Notes under the pieces: model-generated | Databases searched by the model: none | What the model saw: only the letters and a program-made list of their open reading frames with translations | Told to the model about the DNA's origin: nothing | Translations under genes and position numbers: made by a program | Part shown: positions 1 to 7,856 of the stretch, in pieces | How the letters are laid out: each line of letters opens with the position of its first letter | Position numbering within the stretch: position 1 is the stretch's first letter | Assembly (NCBI RefSeq): GCF_900114035.1 | Contig: NZ_FORP01000002.1 | Span: 62,001-126,000 of the forward strand | Direction: 5' to 3' | Source of the DNA: Amycolatopsis sacchari | GTDB taxonomy: Bacteria > Actinomycetota > Actinomycetes > Mycobacteriales > Pseudonocardiaceae | Length of the DNA stretch: 64,000 bases

Positions 1-305
1 AAACCGGCGGACCGTGCCGGGTGCCCGGCGAGGTCGAAACGGTTCTTTTCCGTGTGGCGCAGGAAGCTTTGTCGAACGTGGAAAGGCACTCGGGCGCGGG
101 CAAGGCGAATGTCACGCTGACCTGTCTCGACGACGCGGTGTTGCTCGACGTGCACGACGACGGCACGGGTTTCGGTCCGGACGAGGACGAGGGGTACGGC
201 CTGCCGGGCATGCGCCGACGGCTGGCCGGGGTGGGAGGAACGTTGACGGTCGAATCCGGCGCGGGCTACGGCACGACGCTCAACGCCTCGGTGCCGCTGC
301 GGTGA
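1..305 (+). CDS. Sensor histidine kinase, C-terminal ATPase part (5' end outside window)
   Basis: The open frame enters from the left edge (first full codon at base 3) and stops at 303-305. About 100 residues are visible and form the HATPase_c domain of a NarL/DesK-type kinase: an N-box (EALSNVERHS), a G1-like DDGTGFG, and a final GYGLPGMRRRL typical of this class. It would phosphorylate the response regulator whose GTG start overlaps this stop (GTGA), so the two are translationally coupled. Signal and membrane part are not in the window. Confidence 0.9.
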   Translation, partial: TGGPCRVPGEVETVLFRVAQEALSNVERHSGAGKANVTLTCLDDAVLLDVHDDGTGFGPDEDEGYGLPGMRRRLAGVGGTLTVESGAGYGTTLNASVPLR

Positions 306-919
306 GCGCGATCCGGCTGCTGATCGTGGACGACCACCCGATCGTCCGCGATGGCCTGCGGAGCCTGTTCTCGGGTGACCCGGATTTCGTCGTGGTGGGT
401 GAGGCGGCCGACGGCGCGGAGGCGGTCCGGCTCGCGCGGCGCACCGAGGTCGACGTGATCCTGATGGACCTGCGGATGCCCGGGATGGGCGGGGTCGAGG
501 CGATCAGCGCGTTGCGGGACCACCCGGCGCGCGTGCTGGTGCTGACGACGTACGACACGGACCGCGACGTGCTGCCGGCACTCGACGCGGGTGCGACGGG
601 CTACCTGCTGAAGGACGCGCCGAGGGACGAACTGGTGCGGGCGGTGCGGGCGGCACACGCCGGGCGCGCGGTGCTGGCGCCGTCGGTCGCGAGTGCGTTG
701 ATCGGCAGGGTGAGCGGTGGTCAGGAGGCGCTGAGCCCGCGGGAACTGGAGGTGCTGCGGCTGGTCGCCGACGGCGCGACGAACCAGGTCGCGGCCCGCC
801 GCCTGCTCATCAGCGAAACGACGATCAAGACGCACCTGCTGCACATCTACACGAAACTCGGGGTCCGCGACAGGGCGTCCGCCGTGGCGGCGGCGTACAA
901 GCGTGGGCTGCTGGAGTGA
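302..919 (+). CDS. NarL/FixJ-family response regulator
   Basis: 205 residues with GTG start overlapping the kinase stop. The receiver domain (about 1-120) has the acidic pair in IVDDHP, the phosphoacceptor D56 in ILMDLRMPG, a T/Y switch region (VLTTYDTD) and the lysine in YLLKDAP. The LuxR-type HTH lies at about 140-205 (LSPRELEVLRLVADGATN and ISETTIKTHLLHIYTKLGV). It is a DNA-binding partner of the kinase upstream. The regulated genes cannot be told from the sequence; the next genes run on the other strand. Confidence 0.95.
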   Translation: MSAIRLLIVDDHPIVRDGLRSLFSGDPDFVVVGEAADGAEAVRLARRTEVDVILMDLRMPGMGGVEAISALRDHPARVLVLTTYDTDRDVLPALDAGATGYLLKDAPRDELVRAVRAAHAGRAVLAPSVASALIGRVSGGQEALSPRELEVLRLVADGATNQVAARRLLISETTIKTHLLHIYTKLGVRDRASAVAAAYKRGLLE

Positions 920-934
920 GGAGTCACCGGCGTT

Positions 935-1378
935 TCAAGCGGTCAGCTGCGCTATCCGGTCGGTGGTCCAAGTCCGGATCTGGTTGACGACGTCGAGTTC
1001 CGGTCGTCCTTGCCGCGCAAGGTCACGGGAGGTTCTGAATTCGTCCCACAACGCTCTCGCCGACGCCGGGACGGCATCAGGGTAAAGCACTTTTTCGCAG
1101 GAAACCCTGACGCGGTCGATCGCACTCTGCCCGTCGTCCCAATCCGCCAGGCGCGCCGCCCGGTCGTCGGGCTCGATGGAATAGCCGGTGGAAATCCGGT
1201 CGGTTTCGGCGCGGAGTTCCACAACCGCTTCGAGGCACACCCGCTTGCGTTCCCGTGCCTGCGCGTCGCTGTCGATCCTGAGCGGGACCCAGACGCTGGC
1301 GACACCCACCACCACGGCCACGAGCAGATTGCTGACACCCACGAAATCGCGTTTACCCGGCACGTTCCGGCTCAACAT
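935..1378 (-). CDS. Small membrane-anchored protein of unknown function
   Basis: 147 residues from the ATG at 1376-1378, which overlaps the stop of the lipoprotein gene upstream (ATGTTGA), so the two form a coupled pair. One hydrophobic segment at about residues 13-31 (GVSNLLVAVVVGVASVWVPL) is followed by a polar, charged, probably helical outer domain with two cysteines that could pair. I do not recognise a named family. A longer in-frame start exists inside the preceding gene but has no ribosome site. Confidence 0.7.
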   Translation of the reverse strand: MLSRNVPGKRDFVGVSNLLVAVVVGVASVWVPLRIDSDAQARERKRVCLEAVVELRAETDRISTGYSIEPDDRAARLADWDDGQSAIDRVRVSCEKVLYPDAVPASARALWDEFRTSRDLARQGRPELDVVNQIRTWTTDRIAQLTA

Positions 1379-2475
1379 CGCCGGGCCACCTCGACAGTGG
1401 ATGTGCTGCGTTTGGTGCCGTTCTTCGTGTCCACCGCGACCGTGCCGGTGAGGGAGCTGGTTTCGCAAGGCAATCGTGCGGCTTCAGCGTCGACGGTGGC
1501 CGTGAACATCAGGTACACGCCACCGTCGGGAGAGTAGGAACCGACGTTGATCCCTTTCGTCGCGAGGTCGTCACTCTCGATGGGTTTCCACTCGTTGCCG
1601 GTCGAGGAAGCGGAAATCTTCGTACTACCGGGAACATAGGTCAGCCCGGCCGGTAGTTCGCTCCGCACGACCACGTCGTTCTGCTCAGTGGTGCCGGTGT
1701 TCCGGTAGCGGATCTTGAAGTCGACGGCGTCGCCGTGGGCAGCGGTGGTGGAGGCGGACCAAGACTTACTGCCGGCAGGCGCGACCCATTGGTCGACCGT
1801 GAAGTTCGGTTGGTCGGTGAAGAACCGGAAGGTCACGAAGCCCGCACAGCCGTCGCCACCGGGCAGCAGGCCGTCCGGTTGCCCGCAGCCGACCGGGGTG
1901 CCCTGCATCGAGAAGAGTTCGTCGACGGGTACCGCGGTTCCGGTGGCCGAGTCGTCCCGGTACAACCAGGCCGAGCCGGGCACGATCCTGACCGCGACCG
2001 CGTCATCCGGCGAAGTCGCGAGTACGACGCCCTTCCACACCCGCGGTGGACTGGCGTTGGCCGAGGTGATGGTCGCGTTCAGCCTCTCCCGCCCCATGAC
2101 GCCGGCAGGCAGGGTCACCGCCACCCGCGTGTTCCGGCTCGTCGCGTCGGCCGAGCGCGCGTCGTTGCGGAAGTAGATCCAGGCTTCGTACTCGGTCCTG
2201 GGCTTGAGCTGGACGAGCCCCCGCTCGGCCACGGCGGGATCGCCCGCGGGACGCACCGTCACGAAACTGCGCTCGTCGCCGTGGCGCGGGTTGTCGATCA
2301 CCGAGTTGAGGACCGCACCGGCAGGCCGCCCGGCTTCGGGGTACGTCGGCCTGCCCGGCCCCCACCCCGCCTCGGCGGAACTCAGGTCGACGCCGTGGCC
2401 CTCCTCCGCGGTGCAGGCGGAAACCACGGTCACGACGGCACCGAGCAGGCACACCACGATCCGGGAACGCACCAT
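1372..2475 (-). CDS. Secreted lipoprotein with DUF11-type repeat
   Basis: 367 residues starting at the ATG at 2473-2475. The N-terminus is a lipoprotein signal: MVRSRIVVCLLGAVV then a lipobox VSAC with the lipidated cysteine near residue 21. The C-terminal half carries a DUF11/conserved-repeat type Ig-like domain (DAVDFKIRYRNTGTTEQNDV, then LPAGLTYVPGSTKI), common in actinobacterial surface proteins. Expected location is the outer face of the membrane. It is coupled to the downstream anchored protein. No enzymatic motif is seen; a structural or adhesive role is only a guess. Confidence 0.8.
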   Translation of the reverse strand: MVRSRIVVCLLGAVVTVVSACTAEEGHGVDLSSAEAGWGPGRPTYPEAGRPAGAVLNSVIDNPRHGDERSFVTVRPAGDPAVAERGLVQLKPRTEYEAWIYFRNDARSADATSRNTRVAVTLPAGVMGRERLNATITSANASPPRVWKGVVLATSPDDAVAVRIVPGSAWLYRDDSATGTAVPVDELFSMQGTPVGCGQPDGLLPGGDGCAGFVTFRFFTDQPNFTVDQWVAPAGSKSWSASTTAAHGDAVDFKIRYRNTGTTEQNDVVVRSELPAGLTYVPGSTKISASSTGNEWKPIESDDLATKGINVGSYSPDGGVYLMFTATVDAEAARLPCETSSLTGTVAVDTKNGTKRSTSTVEVARRC

Positions 2476-2589
2476 CCCGCCTGGGCTCACAGAGTGAAAG
2501 ATCGACTTCAGGAGCCCGGGTGTTACGGGCTGCACGGTGCTGTCCGGCCGGCCGCTTCACGGAGCGTCCCGCGTACGGACGCGGAGCCG

Positions 2590-2870
2590 ACGATGCGGGG
2601 TCAGCTCGACCTGGCCGGGGCCCGCGTCCAGTACAGCGAGCAGGCCGCGCCTACCGGCGAAGGTGAGATCACGAAGTCGGTGCTGTGCGGCGTGGAAGGC
2701 TGCCGGCGAGCAAGCCGCCGGGTGCGACCTGCGGGGCTCCCAGCTGACCGGGGCACAGGGACTCGCGACACTCGGTGGGGGACGATCAGCACCGAGCAGG
2801 CCGTCTCGGTCGCCGTGCGGCTGGCGACGGAATGCGCCTGCGGGTGGAGGGGTGACGTCGGGCTCCGTCA
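2590..2870 (+). pseudogene. Decayed pentapeptide-repeat protein remnant
   Basis: Pieces of one protein appear in different frames: LDLAGARV near 2608, then CDLRGSQLTGAQGLATLGG near 2722-2780, then ISTEQAVSVAVRLATECA near 2787-2845. A(D/N)LxG-type repeats followed by GAxGLxTL and a closing TEQ...LA segment is a usual ending of actinobacterial pentapeptide-repeat proteins. At least two frameshifts separate the pieces and no start is evident. The 479-base space between the lipoprotein gene and the PLP enzyme shows nothing else. Confidence 0.45.
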
Positions 2871-2954
2871 TCGAGCGCTCTGCCGGTGGCCGCCCTGGCG
2901 CCTGGTGGCCGTCGTCGCCGGAGCCAGCTGGCCCGCACAGGAGACACTGATCGC

Positions 2955-3839
2955 ATGAGTGCGCGCGAACCCCGCTTTCCCGGGCTCGTCCTGCCCTCAC
3001 CGCTGGTCGAACTCAGCGATGACCGCCTGCGTGGTCCCGGCATCCGCCTCTATCTGAAACGGGACGACCTCATCCACCCCGAGCTGCCCGGCAACAAGTG
3101 GCGCAAGCTCAAGTACAACCTGACCGTCGCCCGCCAACAGGGCCACACCCGCCTCCTGACGTTCGGCGGCGCGTACTCCAACCACCTCCGGGCGGTGGCG
3201 GCCGCCGGGCACTTCTTCGGCTTCGAGACCGTCGGAGTGGTGCGGGGTGAGGAACACCAGCCGCTCAACGACTCGTTGGCGTACGCGGTCGGCCGCGGGA
3301 TGCGCCTGACCTACCTCGACCGCACGACCTATCGCCGCAAGGCCGAGCCGGACGTCCTGGCCGCCCTGTCCGAGGAATTCGGCCCCTGCTACATGGTGCC
3401 GGAGGGCGGCGGCAACGGGCTGGGCGTCCGCGGTTGCGCGGAACTGCCGGCGGAGATCGAGCGGGGCTTCGACGTCATTTGCTGCGCCTGCGGCACCGGT
3501 ACCACCCTCGCGGGAATCGCGGCCGGGCTGACCGGTGACCAGCGGGCCTGGGGTTTAGCGGTGCTCAAGGGCGGCCGGTTCCTGGACGACGAATTGCGGC
3601 GGCTGCAGCGCGAATCCTTCGACCACGAGACCGACAACTGGACCATCGATTACGACTTTCCTTTCGGCGGCTACGCCAAGCGCACGCCGGAACTGGACGC
3701 TTTCATCGCCGACTTCACAACCCGGCACGGCATCACACTCGACTGGGTTTACGAAGCCAAGATGATGTATGGCCTGTTCGAACGCATCGGCTCAGGTGCG
3801 TTCGCGCCGGGGACGACCATCGTGGCGGTCTTGAGCTGA
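2955..3839 (+). CDS. PLP-dependent deaminase of the ACC deaminase / D-cysteine desulfhydrase family
   Basis: 294 residues, ATG at 2955. The fold-type II signature GNKWRKLKYNL puts the Schiff-base lysine at about K51; the GGAYSNH loop near residue 74 binds the substrate carboxylate; a glycine-rich phosphate loop CACGTGTTLAG is near residue 180. Family members split 1-aminocyclopropane-1-carboxylate or D-cysteine into ammonia plus a keto acid; sequence alone does not settle which. It stands alone, at the left border of the accessory island. Confidence 0.88.
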   Translation: MSAREPRFPGLVLPSPLVELSDDRLRGPGIRLYLKRDDLIHPELPGNKWRKLKYNLTVARQQGHTRLLTFGGAYSNHLRAVAAAGHFFGFETVGVVRGEEHQPLNDSLAYAVGRGMRLTYLDRTTYRRKAEPDVLAALSEEFGPCYMVPEGGGNGLGVRGCAELPAEIERGFDVICCACGTGTTLAGIAAGLTGDQRAWGLAVLKGGRFLDDELRRLQRESFDHETDNWTIDYDFPFGGYAKRTPELDAFIADFTTRHGITLDWVYEAKMMYGLFERIGSGAFAPGTTIVAVLS

Positions 3840-3861
3840 GGCGGCGGTGTTCTGAGATCAC

Positions 3862-4251
3862 AAACGCAAAAAACCTCGCGGGCGACACGAACGCGCAACC
3901 CGACGCCGTTGAGGCCGCAGCCTCCGAAACTGATCCTCCTCTTGTTGACCCGAGGCTCTTGCGCGCCTGGACAGGAGAAGAATTCCAGGTATACCGCGAC
4001 GTTGCGGCAAGCGACCCGTCCGCAGCCGTCATGGGCGCATGGCGCAGGCTTGAGAAGTTCATGCGAGCCTCGGACGGGTGCACGGCTGACGAAACAACTG
4101 CGTCGAGGTGGCGAATAACCTTCGGCGGCTTCGGAATCAAGCCACGCACGATCCCGACACCCAGGTCAGCACCAAGGACGCGCTCGATTACATCGCCGCG
4201 GCCGAGCGGTCAGCCGACGCGCTCGTCCTCGTCCAGCGCAAACTCCCGTAG
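3862..4251 (+). pseudogene. Decayed HEPN-like gene at the island's left edge
   Basis: Two frames together read as one damaged protein. The first part (to about 4090) includes LLRAWTGEEFQVYRDVAA and AWRRLEKFM. The second, from about 4108 to the TAG at 4249-4251, includes NNLRRLRNQATHDPDTQ and YIAAAERSADALVLVQ. RNQATH is an Rx4H motif of the kind found in HEPN ribonucleases, followed by a closing helix. The middle seems deleted and frameshifted and no start codon is convincing. Whether the ancestor was a nuclease or a structural HEPN/DUF4145-like protein is open. Confidence 0.55.
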
Positions 4252-4305
4252 TCAGGATCGTCCCCGCTATGCCTGGTCGCAGTAGGTCCGCTGAGCCCTC
4301 TTCGG

Positions 4306-4456
4306 CGTGATGCGAGCCGAGCTCACGGAGCCGTTCCGCGCGCTCCTCGACGCCAGGCACGTCGGCACGGCGTCATCCGCGGCTGGGGCACGTTCCGCCA
4401 CCGTCCGCCCGTCCGGCGTCTTTCCGGCGTGGTGTGAACGAGCACGTTCTGGTGGG
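4306..4456. repeat. Left copy of recombinase-3'-end / tRNA-flank repeat
   Basis: This segment matches 7616-7856 over most of its length. It contains the last codons of a serine recombinase (MRAELTEPFRALLD from 4310), a shared ACCGTCCGCCCGTCCGGCG stretch, and TGAACGAGCACGTTCTGGTG. It lacks about 90 bases present in the right copy. Similarity ends at GGTGGG (4451-4456), exactly where the right copy enters the tRNA-Val 3' end. The simplest reading is the scar of an older element at the same site. From 4252 to 4568 no gene is visible apart from this repeat. Confidence 0.75.
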
Positions 4457-4568
4457 GGTCGTGGAGGCCTTTTCACACGTACCTAGCAGCGCTAAACGTC
4501 TCCTCACGATGGCGTTGGCGTAGCCAAACAGGGCGGAACCACCCTGGGAACGCCCGTCGTATCGCGTC

Positions 4569-4921
4569 ATGCGTCAGCTCCGCCCGGTCGAGGTTGACGA
4601 GCTGGTGGAGGCATACCTCAGTGGAGCAACCGTGCGAGCTCTCGCTCAACGGTTCGGCATCCATCGCTCGACGGTCGGTTGGCACCTCCAGGGCCGCGGG
4701 ATCAACACCACTCCACCAGCGCTTCAGCCCGACGAGGTCCAGCAGGCCGCCGAGCTGTACCGCTCCGGCTGGTCATTAGCCGGGATCCAGACAAGATTGA
4801 TGCCGCTCCAAACACGGTGAGGGCCCAGCTTCTGAAGGTTGGCGTCAAAATGCGAGACGCCAAGGGCGCAAAAGGTAGAACTGCACCACCACAAACGCGC
4901 TCAAGTGAACAGATTGTATAA
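4569..4921 (+). pseudogene. Helix-turn-helix protein, frameshifted
   Basis: The first frame (ATG 4569) encodes an HTH domain: VDELVEAYLSGATVRALAQR then FGIHRSTVGWHL, and a second half LQPDEVQQAAELYRSGWSLAGI. Near 4795 the frame breaks; the continuation NTVRAQLLKVGVKMRDAKG runs in another frame to a TAA at 4919-4921. Intact relatives with this duplicated HTH layout sit beside serine recombinases in actinobacterial integrative elements, so this was probably an element regulator. Each half alone is open, but the protein is broken by one indel. Confidence 0.7.
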
Positions 4922-4922
4922 T
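4917..4922 (+). promoter_or_regulatory. TATAAT -10 element giving a probable leaderless mRNA
   Basis: A perfect TATAAT lies 7 bases before the ATG at 4930 and no Shine-Dalgarno sequence is present, so transcription would start at or next to the start codon. A -35 hexamer is not clear. Such an AT-rich promoter is unusual in this window. Confidence 0.5.
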
Positions 4923-4929
4923 TTGACAC

Positions 4930-5877
4930 ATGCAAGTTACCTACTTCCCGTACCTATTCATGAACAATCAGGAGGAGCTTGCCCTCGACCAATTGGACGT
5001 GCGCGTATGGAACTACGACAAGAAGGCCGACACTTACATAACCTCGCCCGAACTCCGAAAAACGCTTGATGCCATCATGCAAACCAATGTTCACAGCAGA
5101 TGGCCAATCAAGGATATGGGCATCATTTCCATCGGGGAGCCCGACTTCCGCGAGTATTCTCCAGAAGAAAAACAACTGTGCCAGGAGGTGAGGACAATAC
5201 TGTTCATCAGCGCCCTTGCCCGTAGCGGTGTACTCGAACGAGGGCCGAACGTGGGCCATTACATAGCGACCTCCGAGAACTTCTCACTATTTGAACAGAA
5301 TTTCCAGCCCGACACAAAATACACAGCTACTCAAGATGGCTACGTCGTAAACATGTGGCATGGCGGTCACGACATCACACAGGTACAGTTCCGAGCCCCA
5401 GAGTATGTTCCAAAGCCCATAGTATTTCAACAAGACACCAACCTGCTTGCCGCACTATTTACTCTGAGAAAGAAGCAGAAGCGACTATATCGACGCATCA
5501 TGCGAGCGACCGACATGATGATGCAGGCCTACTACAATGACACCAAACTAAGCGAGGCAGCCCGAATATTGGCTATCGCCTCTGCTTATGAAATTCTGTT
5601 CGACCTACCCGAAAGTGGTCAGCGCCGAGCGCTACGCGACGAGTTTGAGCGTCTATTTGACCTTCCCAGCGACCCCCGACGCACCTTTGTTACCCACAAA
5701 GACCGTCGAGGAAAAACTCACAGGGCAAACAAGACGGTCAAGGTCTACTGGGCAAACAAGTTCTACGAACTTCGTAACGCAATCATTCACGGATCGCCCG
5801 TCAAGAGTGACGATTACGTGTTCCAAGGAGCGCAGCGATACTTCGACATTGCAGTGCTTTTTTTGTATTGGGTGTAA
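4930..5877 (+). CDS. ApeA-like HEPN-domain protein, probable defence gene
   Basis: 315 residues; base composition is close to half GC, far below the rest of the window, which signals transfer. The C-terminal third looks like an ApeA-type HEPN domain: a helix with ARILAIASAYEILFDL near residue 212, a charged linker (HKDRRGKTHRANKTVKVYW), then the Rx4H motif in FYELRNAIIHGS near 283 and a closing helix with AQRYFDIAVLFLYWV. HEPN proteins with this motif are typically metal-independent RNases in abortive-infection systems. The N-terminal 200 residues match no family I know. An alternative start is the ATG at 4960. RNase activity is inferred. Confidence 0.72.
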   Translation: MQVTYFPYLFMNNQEELALDQLDVRVWNYDKKADTYITSPELRKTLDAIMQTNVHSRWPIKDMGIISIGEPDFREYSPEEKQLCQEVRTILFISALARSGVLERGPNVGHYIATSENFSLFEQNFQPDTKYTATQDGYVVNMWHGGHDITQVQFRAPEYVPKPIVFQQDTNLLAALFTLRKKQKRLYRRIMRATDMMMQAYYNDTKLSEAARILAIASAYEILFDLPESGQRRALRDEFERLFDLPSDPRRTFVTHKDRRGKTHRANKTVKVYWANKFYELRNAIIHGSPVKSDDYVFQGAQRYFDIAVLFLYWV

Positions 5878-5903
5878 AGAAGTATATTGAGGAGAGTCGC
5901 TGC

Positions 5904-6071
5904 ATGGAGGCAAGTTACGATCGGATAGTCTGGAAGAAAGTGGACAACTCAGACTATCACGCCGAGGCCCCAGACGAGTTCCCAGAATTTTACGAGGGGT
6001 TTGTCTACGATAAGGGCGATATACGCCGAATCGCTGAGCAGATGGTCAAGAGACTTGAGGAGCCGAGGTAG
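5904..6071 (+). CDS. 55-codon acidic ORF downstream of the HEPN gene
   Basis: The ATG at 5904 is preceded by a good ribosome site (GAGGAGAG, about 9 bases upstream), 26 bases after the HEPN stop. The product is small and acidic at first (DEFPEFYEGFVYDKGD) and ends in a helix (IRRIAEQMVKRLEEPR). It shares the low GC of the HEPN gene. Position and size fit an antitoxin or accessory partner, but the sequence matches no family I know. A longer start at 5868 overlaps the HEPN stop and has a poorer ribosome site. Confidence 0.55.
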   Translation: MEASYDRIVWKKVDNSDYHAEAPDEFPEFYEGFVYDKGDIRRIAEQMVKRLEEPR

Positions 6072-6104
6072 CACCACAAATCGGGAACCCGAATCATGGA
6101 CCGC

Positions 6105-7370
6105 TTACACTGCCGTGAGCACAAACGATTTATCCCTCCAGTGCAACGCGGTCCCGTATGCCTTATCAACGACCCGAACGATCTCGGGTATTGAAGCTTC
6201 TTCGTCTTCACGGCAGCGATCGATCTTATTCTTGAGCACTGGCCATAGCTGATTAGCCAATGCCACCTTGCTCGGCTTATAGCTCCAGTCCCGCCACACG
6301 TTCTTGATATCGACACTGTGGTTTCCATTCCGCGCCAACCTTCGTAACCCCGCCAAAGCGCCGATGACATCCTCACGACTAAGGCCGTTCACGGTCTTGT
6401 GGATCGCCATGAGAGCGTCCGCCAGCTCCTCGTCCGCGAAGTGCGCAAACTCGTAGCACGACGCTGACCAGCGGTGGATATCGACAAGCAGGCTCAGCTC
6501 TTCCTCAGTGGTCTTGGCACCCTGGGCACGCAGTACCTGTCGAATCTCGTCGAGGATGCCTTCGCGAGTCCGCTCCCACTTGTCCGCAGCGAACTTGCCC
6601 TCTGGGTCTACGGCAACCATCAAGCAGGTCGGCGGCTTGAGTAGTTCCCAGTGGCCATCGGTCTCGCGCCTAGCGATCAAAGGTGCCGCTGCCAGAGCCG
6701 CGACCTTCTGGAGATCCTTGGTCGTCCCGCCAAGATGAAGCACGCGAACCAGCTCTGGCGCCTCCCGGTAGCCCAACTCAGCCGCGATCTTCATGACATG
6801 GAATTGTTCGCTCTCGCCTTCGACGGCCAGCACAACCCGAGGATGGGGCGAGAGACCCAGGCTCATTAGGTCCTGGTCCAAGCTGCCGTCACGGCGGCTC
6901 AACCGCTCACGCATCGGATGTGATGACTTTGACGAAGACCCTGAAAGCGGCTCCGCCAAGCCTCGGCCAGTCAGGTCTTCATAGAAGAGCAGCAGAATCT
7001 CAGCCGTCTGCCCCATGTCCATCGCCGCGAGCGCAGGTCCCTTGAGCTGCTCCCATGCCTTCCTCGGCGCCCGGCGGGCGAGCCTTCCCCACGCGCTACC
7101 CAGAGGATCAATCTGGGTAGCCCACGTGAGCAACACCTCAGCGTCTTCGGCAGCCTGCTCGGCGGAGTAGCCCAGCGCGTCACCTACGGCCACGGCGTCG
7201 AATGAGTCTCGGTACGCCGACCACTGCTCGAATGTCGTGTTCGACAGGTGCACAAAGGCCGGGTCGAGCTTCGTCCCGTAGCGAGCGTCAAGCGCGGTCG
7301 CAGCGACGGCGATACGGCGAAAGCTGGCTGCCTTCTCAACTAGGTACGGACTTGGAGCGGGCAAGGTCAC
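6105..7370 (-). CDS. Stand-alone TOPRIM-domain protein (OLD-like)
   Basis: About 421 residues if the GTG at 7370 is used; a GTG at 7394 is also possible and neither has a good ribosome site. The centre carries a TOPRIM-like core: VVLAVEGESEQFHVMKIAAE (the conserved glutamate strand), LGGTTKDLQKVAAL, and MVAVDPEGKF, which supplies the acidic D-x-E strand. OLD and Gabija-A nucleases have such a domain after an ABC-type ATPase, but no Walker motifs are present here; the N-terminal 150 residues are helical and unassigned. It converges on the HEPN unit and its 5' end abuts the recombinase remnant. Nuclease function is inference. Confidence 0.68.
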   Translation of the reverse strand: MTLPAPSPYLVEKAASFRRIAVAATALDARYGTKLDPAFVHLSNTTFEQWSAYRDSFDAVAVGDALGYSAEQAAEDAEVLLTWATQIDPLGSAWGRLARRAPRKAWEQLKGPALAAMDMGQTAEILLLFYEDLTGRGLAEPLSGSSSKSSHPMRERLSRRDGSLDQDLMSLGLSPHPRVVLAVEGESEQFHVMKIAAELGYREAPELVRVLHLGGTTKDLQKVAALAAAPLIARRETDGHWELLKPPTCLMVAVDPEGKFAADKWERTREGILDEIRQVLRAQGAKTTEEELSLLVDIHRWSASCYEFAHFADEELADALMAIHKTVNGLSREDVIGALAGLRRLARNGNHSVDIKNVWRDWSYKPSKVALANQLWPVLKNKIDRCREDEEASIPEIVRVVDKAYGTALHWRDKSFVLTAV

Positions 7371-7389
7371 TCTCCACTTGCCTCTACGC

Positions 7390-7837
7390 CACACTTCCCG
7401 CCGGCGAGATGCAGCGGCTCACCCGCGCCCTGGCTGAAGCCGAAGCGGAGATCAGGGCAGCCAGGACCACCACCAGCGACGTCGAAACCACCCTGCAGCA
7501 GGCCCTCACCGCTTCCAGCCACTGCGCCGCCGCCTACGTCGCCGCGCCCGACCACGTGAAGCGGCAGATCAACCAGGGGTTCTTTGAAAAGCTCTACATC
7601 GGCGAGGACGGCAGCGTCATGCGAGCCGAACTGACGGAGCCGTTCCGCGCGCTCCTCGACGCAGGGCACGTCGGCACGACGTCATCCCGGCCGTATCCGC
7701 ACCGGCCGGGGCACGTGCCGCCGCCGTCCGCCCGTCCGGCGTCTTTCCGGCCGCCCAGGGCGATGACGGCGCGGCAATCACCGTCCGTACACAAAACACC
7801 ACCCCCGCCGAGATTTCCCTCGTCGGGGGTGGTTTGA
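7390..7837 (+). pseudogene. Large serine recombinase, 3'-terminal remnant
   Basis: The frame reads EMQRLTRALAEAEAEIRAA, then a coiled-coil-like helix, then YVAAPDHVKRQINQGFFEKL and YIGEDGSVMRAELTEPFRAL, a typical C-terminus of actinobacterial large serine integrases. The catalytic resolvase domain and the recombinase core are gone; the open frame further upstream is chance overlap with the TOPRIM gene. The stop is at 7835-7837, inside the tRNA terminator region. The break at about 7375-7390 marks the junction between cargo and recombinase end. Confidence 0.8.
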
Positions 7838-7856
7838 ACGAGCACGTTCTGGTGGG
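7616..7856. repeat. Right copy of recombinase-3'-end / tRNA-flank repeat
   Basis: Counterpart of 4306-4456. It has the same recombinase end, shared GC-rich tail and TGAACGAGCACGTTCTGGTGGG, plus about 90 extra bases that hold the terminator of the tRNA. The repeat ends inside the tRNA acceptor stem (CCA and the last acceptor bases). Together the two copies bracket about 3.3 kb and look like attachment-site imprints from tandem insertion at one tRNA. Confidence 0.75.
7793..7833 (-). terminator. Intrinsic terminator of tRNA-Val
   Basis: A perfect 10-bp stem (ACCACCCCCG at 7798 with CGGGGGTGGT at 7824-7833), an inner CGAG/CTCG pairing, and AAAA at 7793-7796, which becomes UUUU on the minus-strand transcript, 17 bases after the tRNA CCA end. 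Confidence 0.8.

Noticed and set aside
4166..4685. Several minus-strand frames near the left repeat
   Set aside because: Short, in different frames, no ribosome sites; the region is decayed element DNA.
7202..7389. N-terminal extension of the recombinase frame
   Set aside because: This part is antisense to the TOPRIM gene and has no recombinase features; similarity starts only near 7390.
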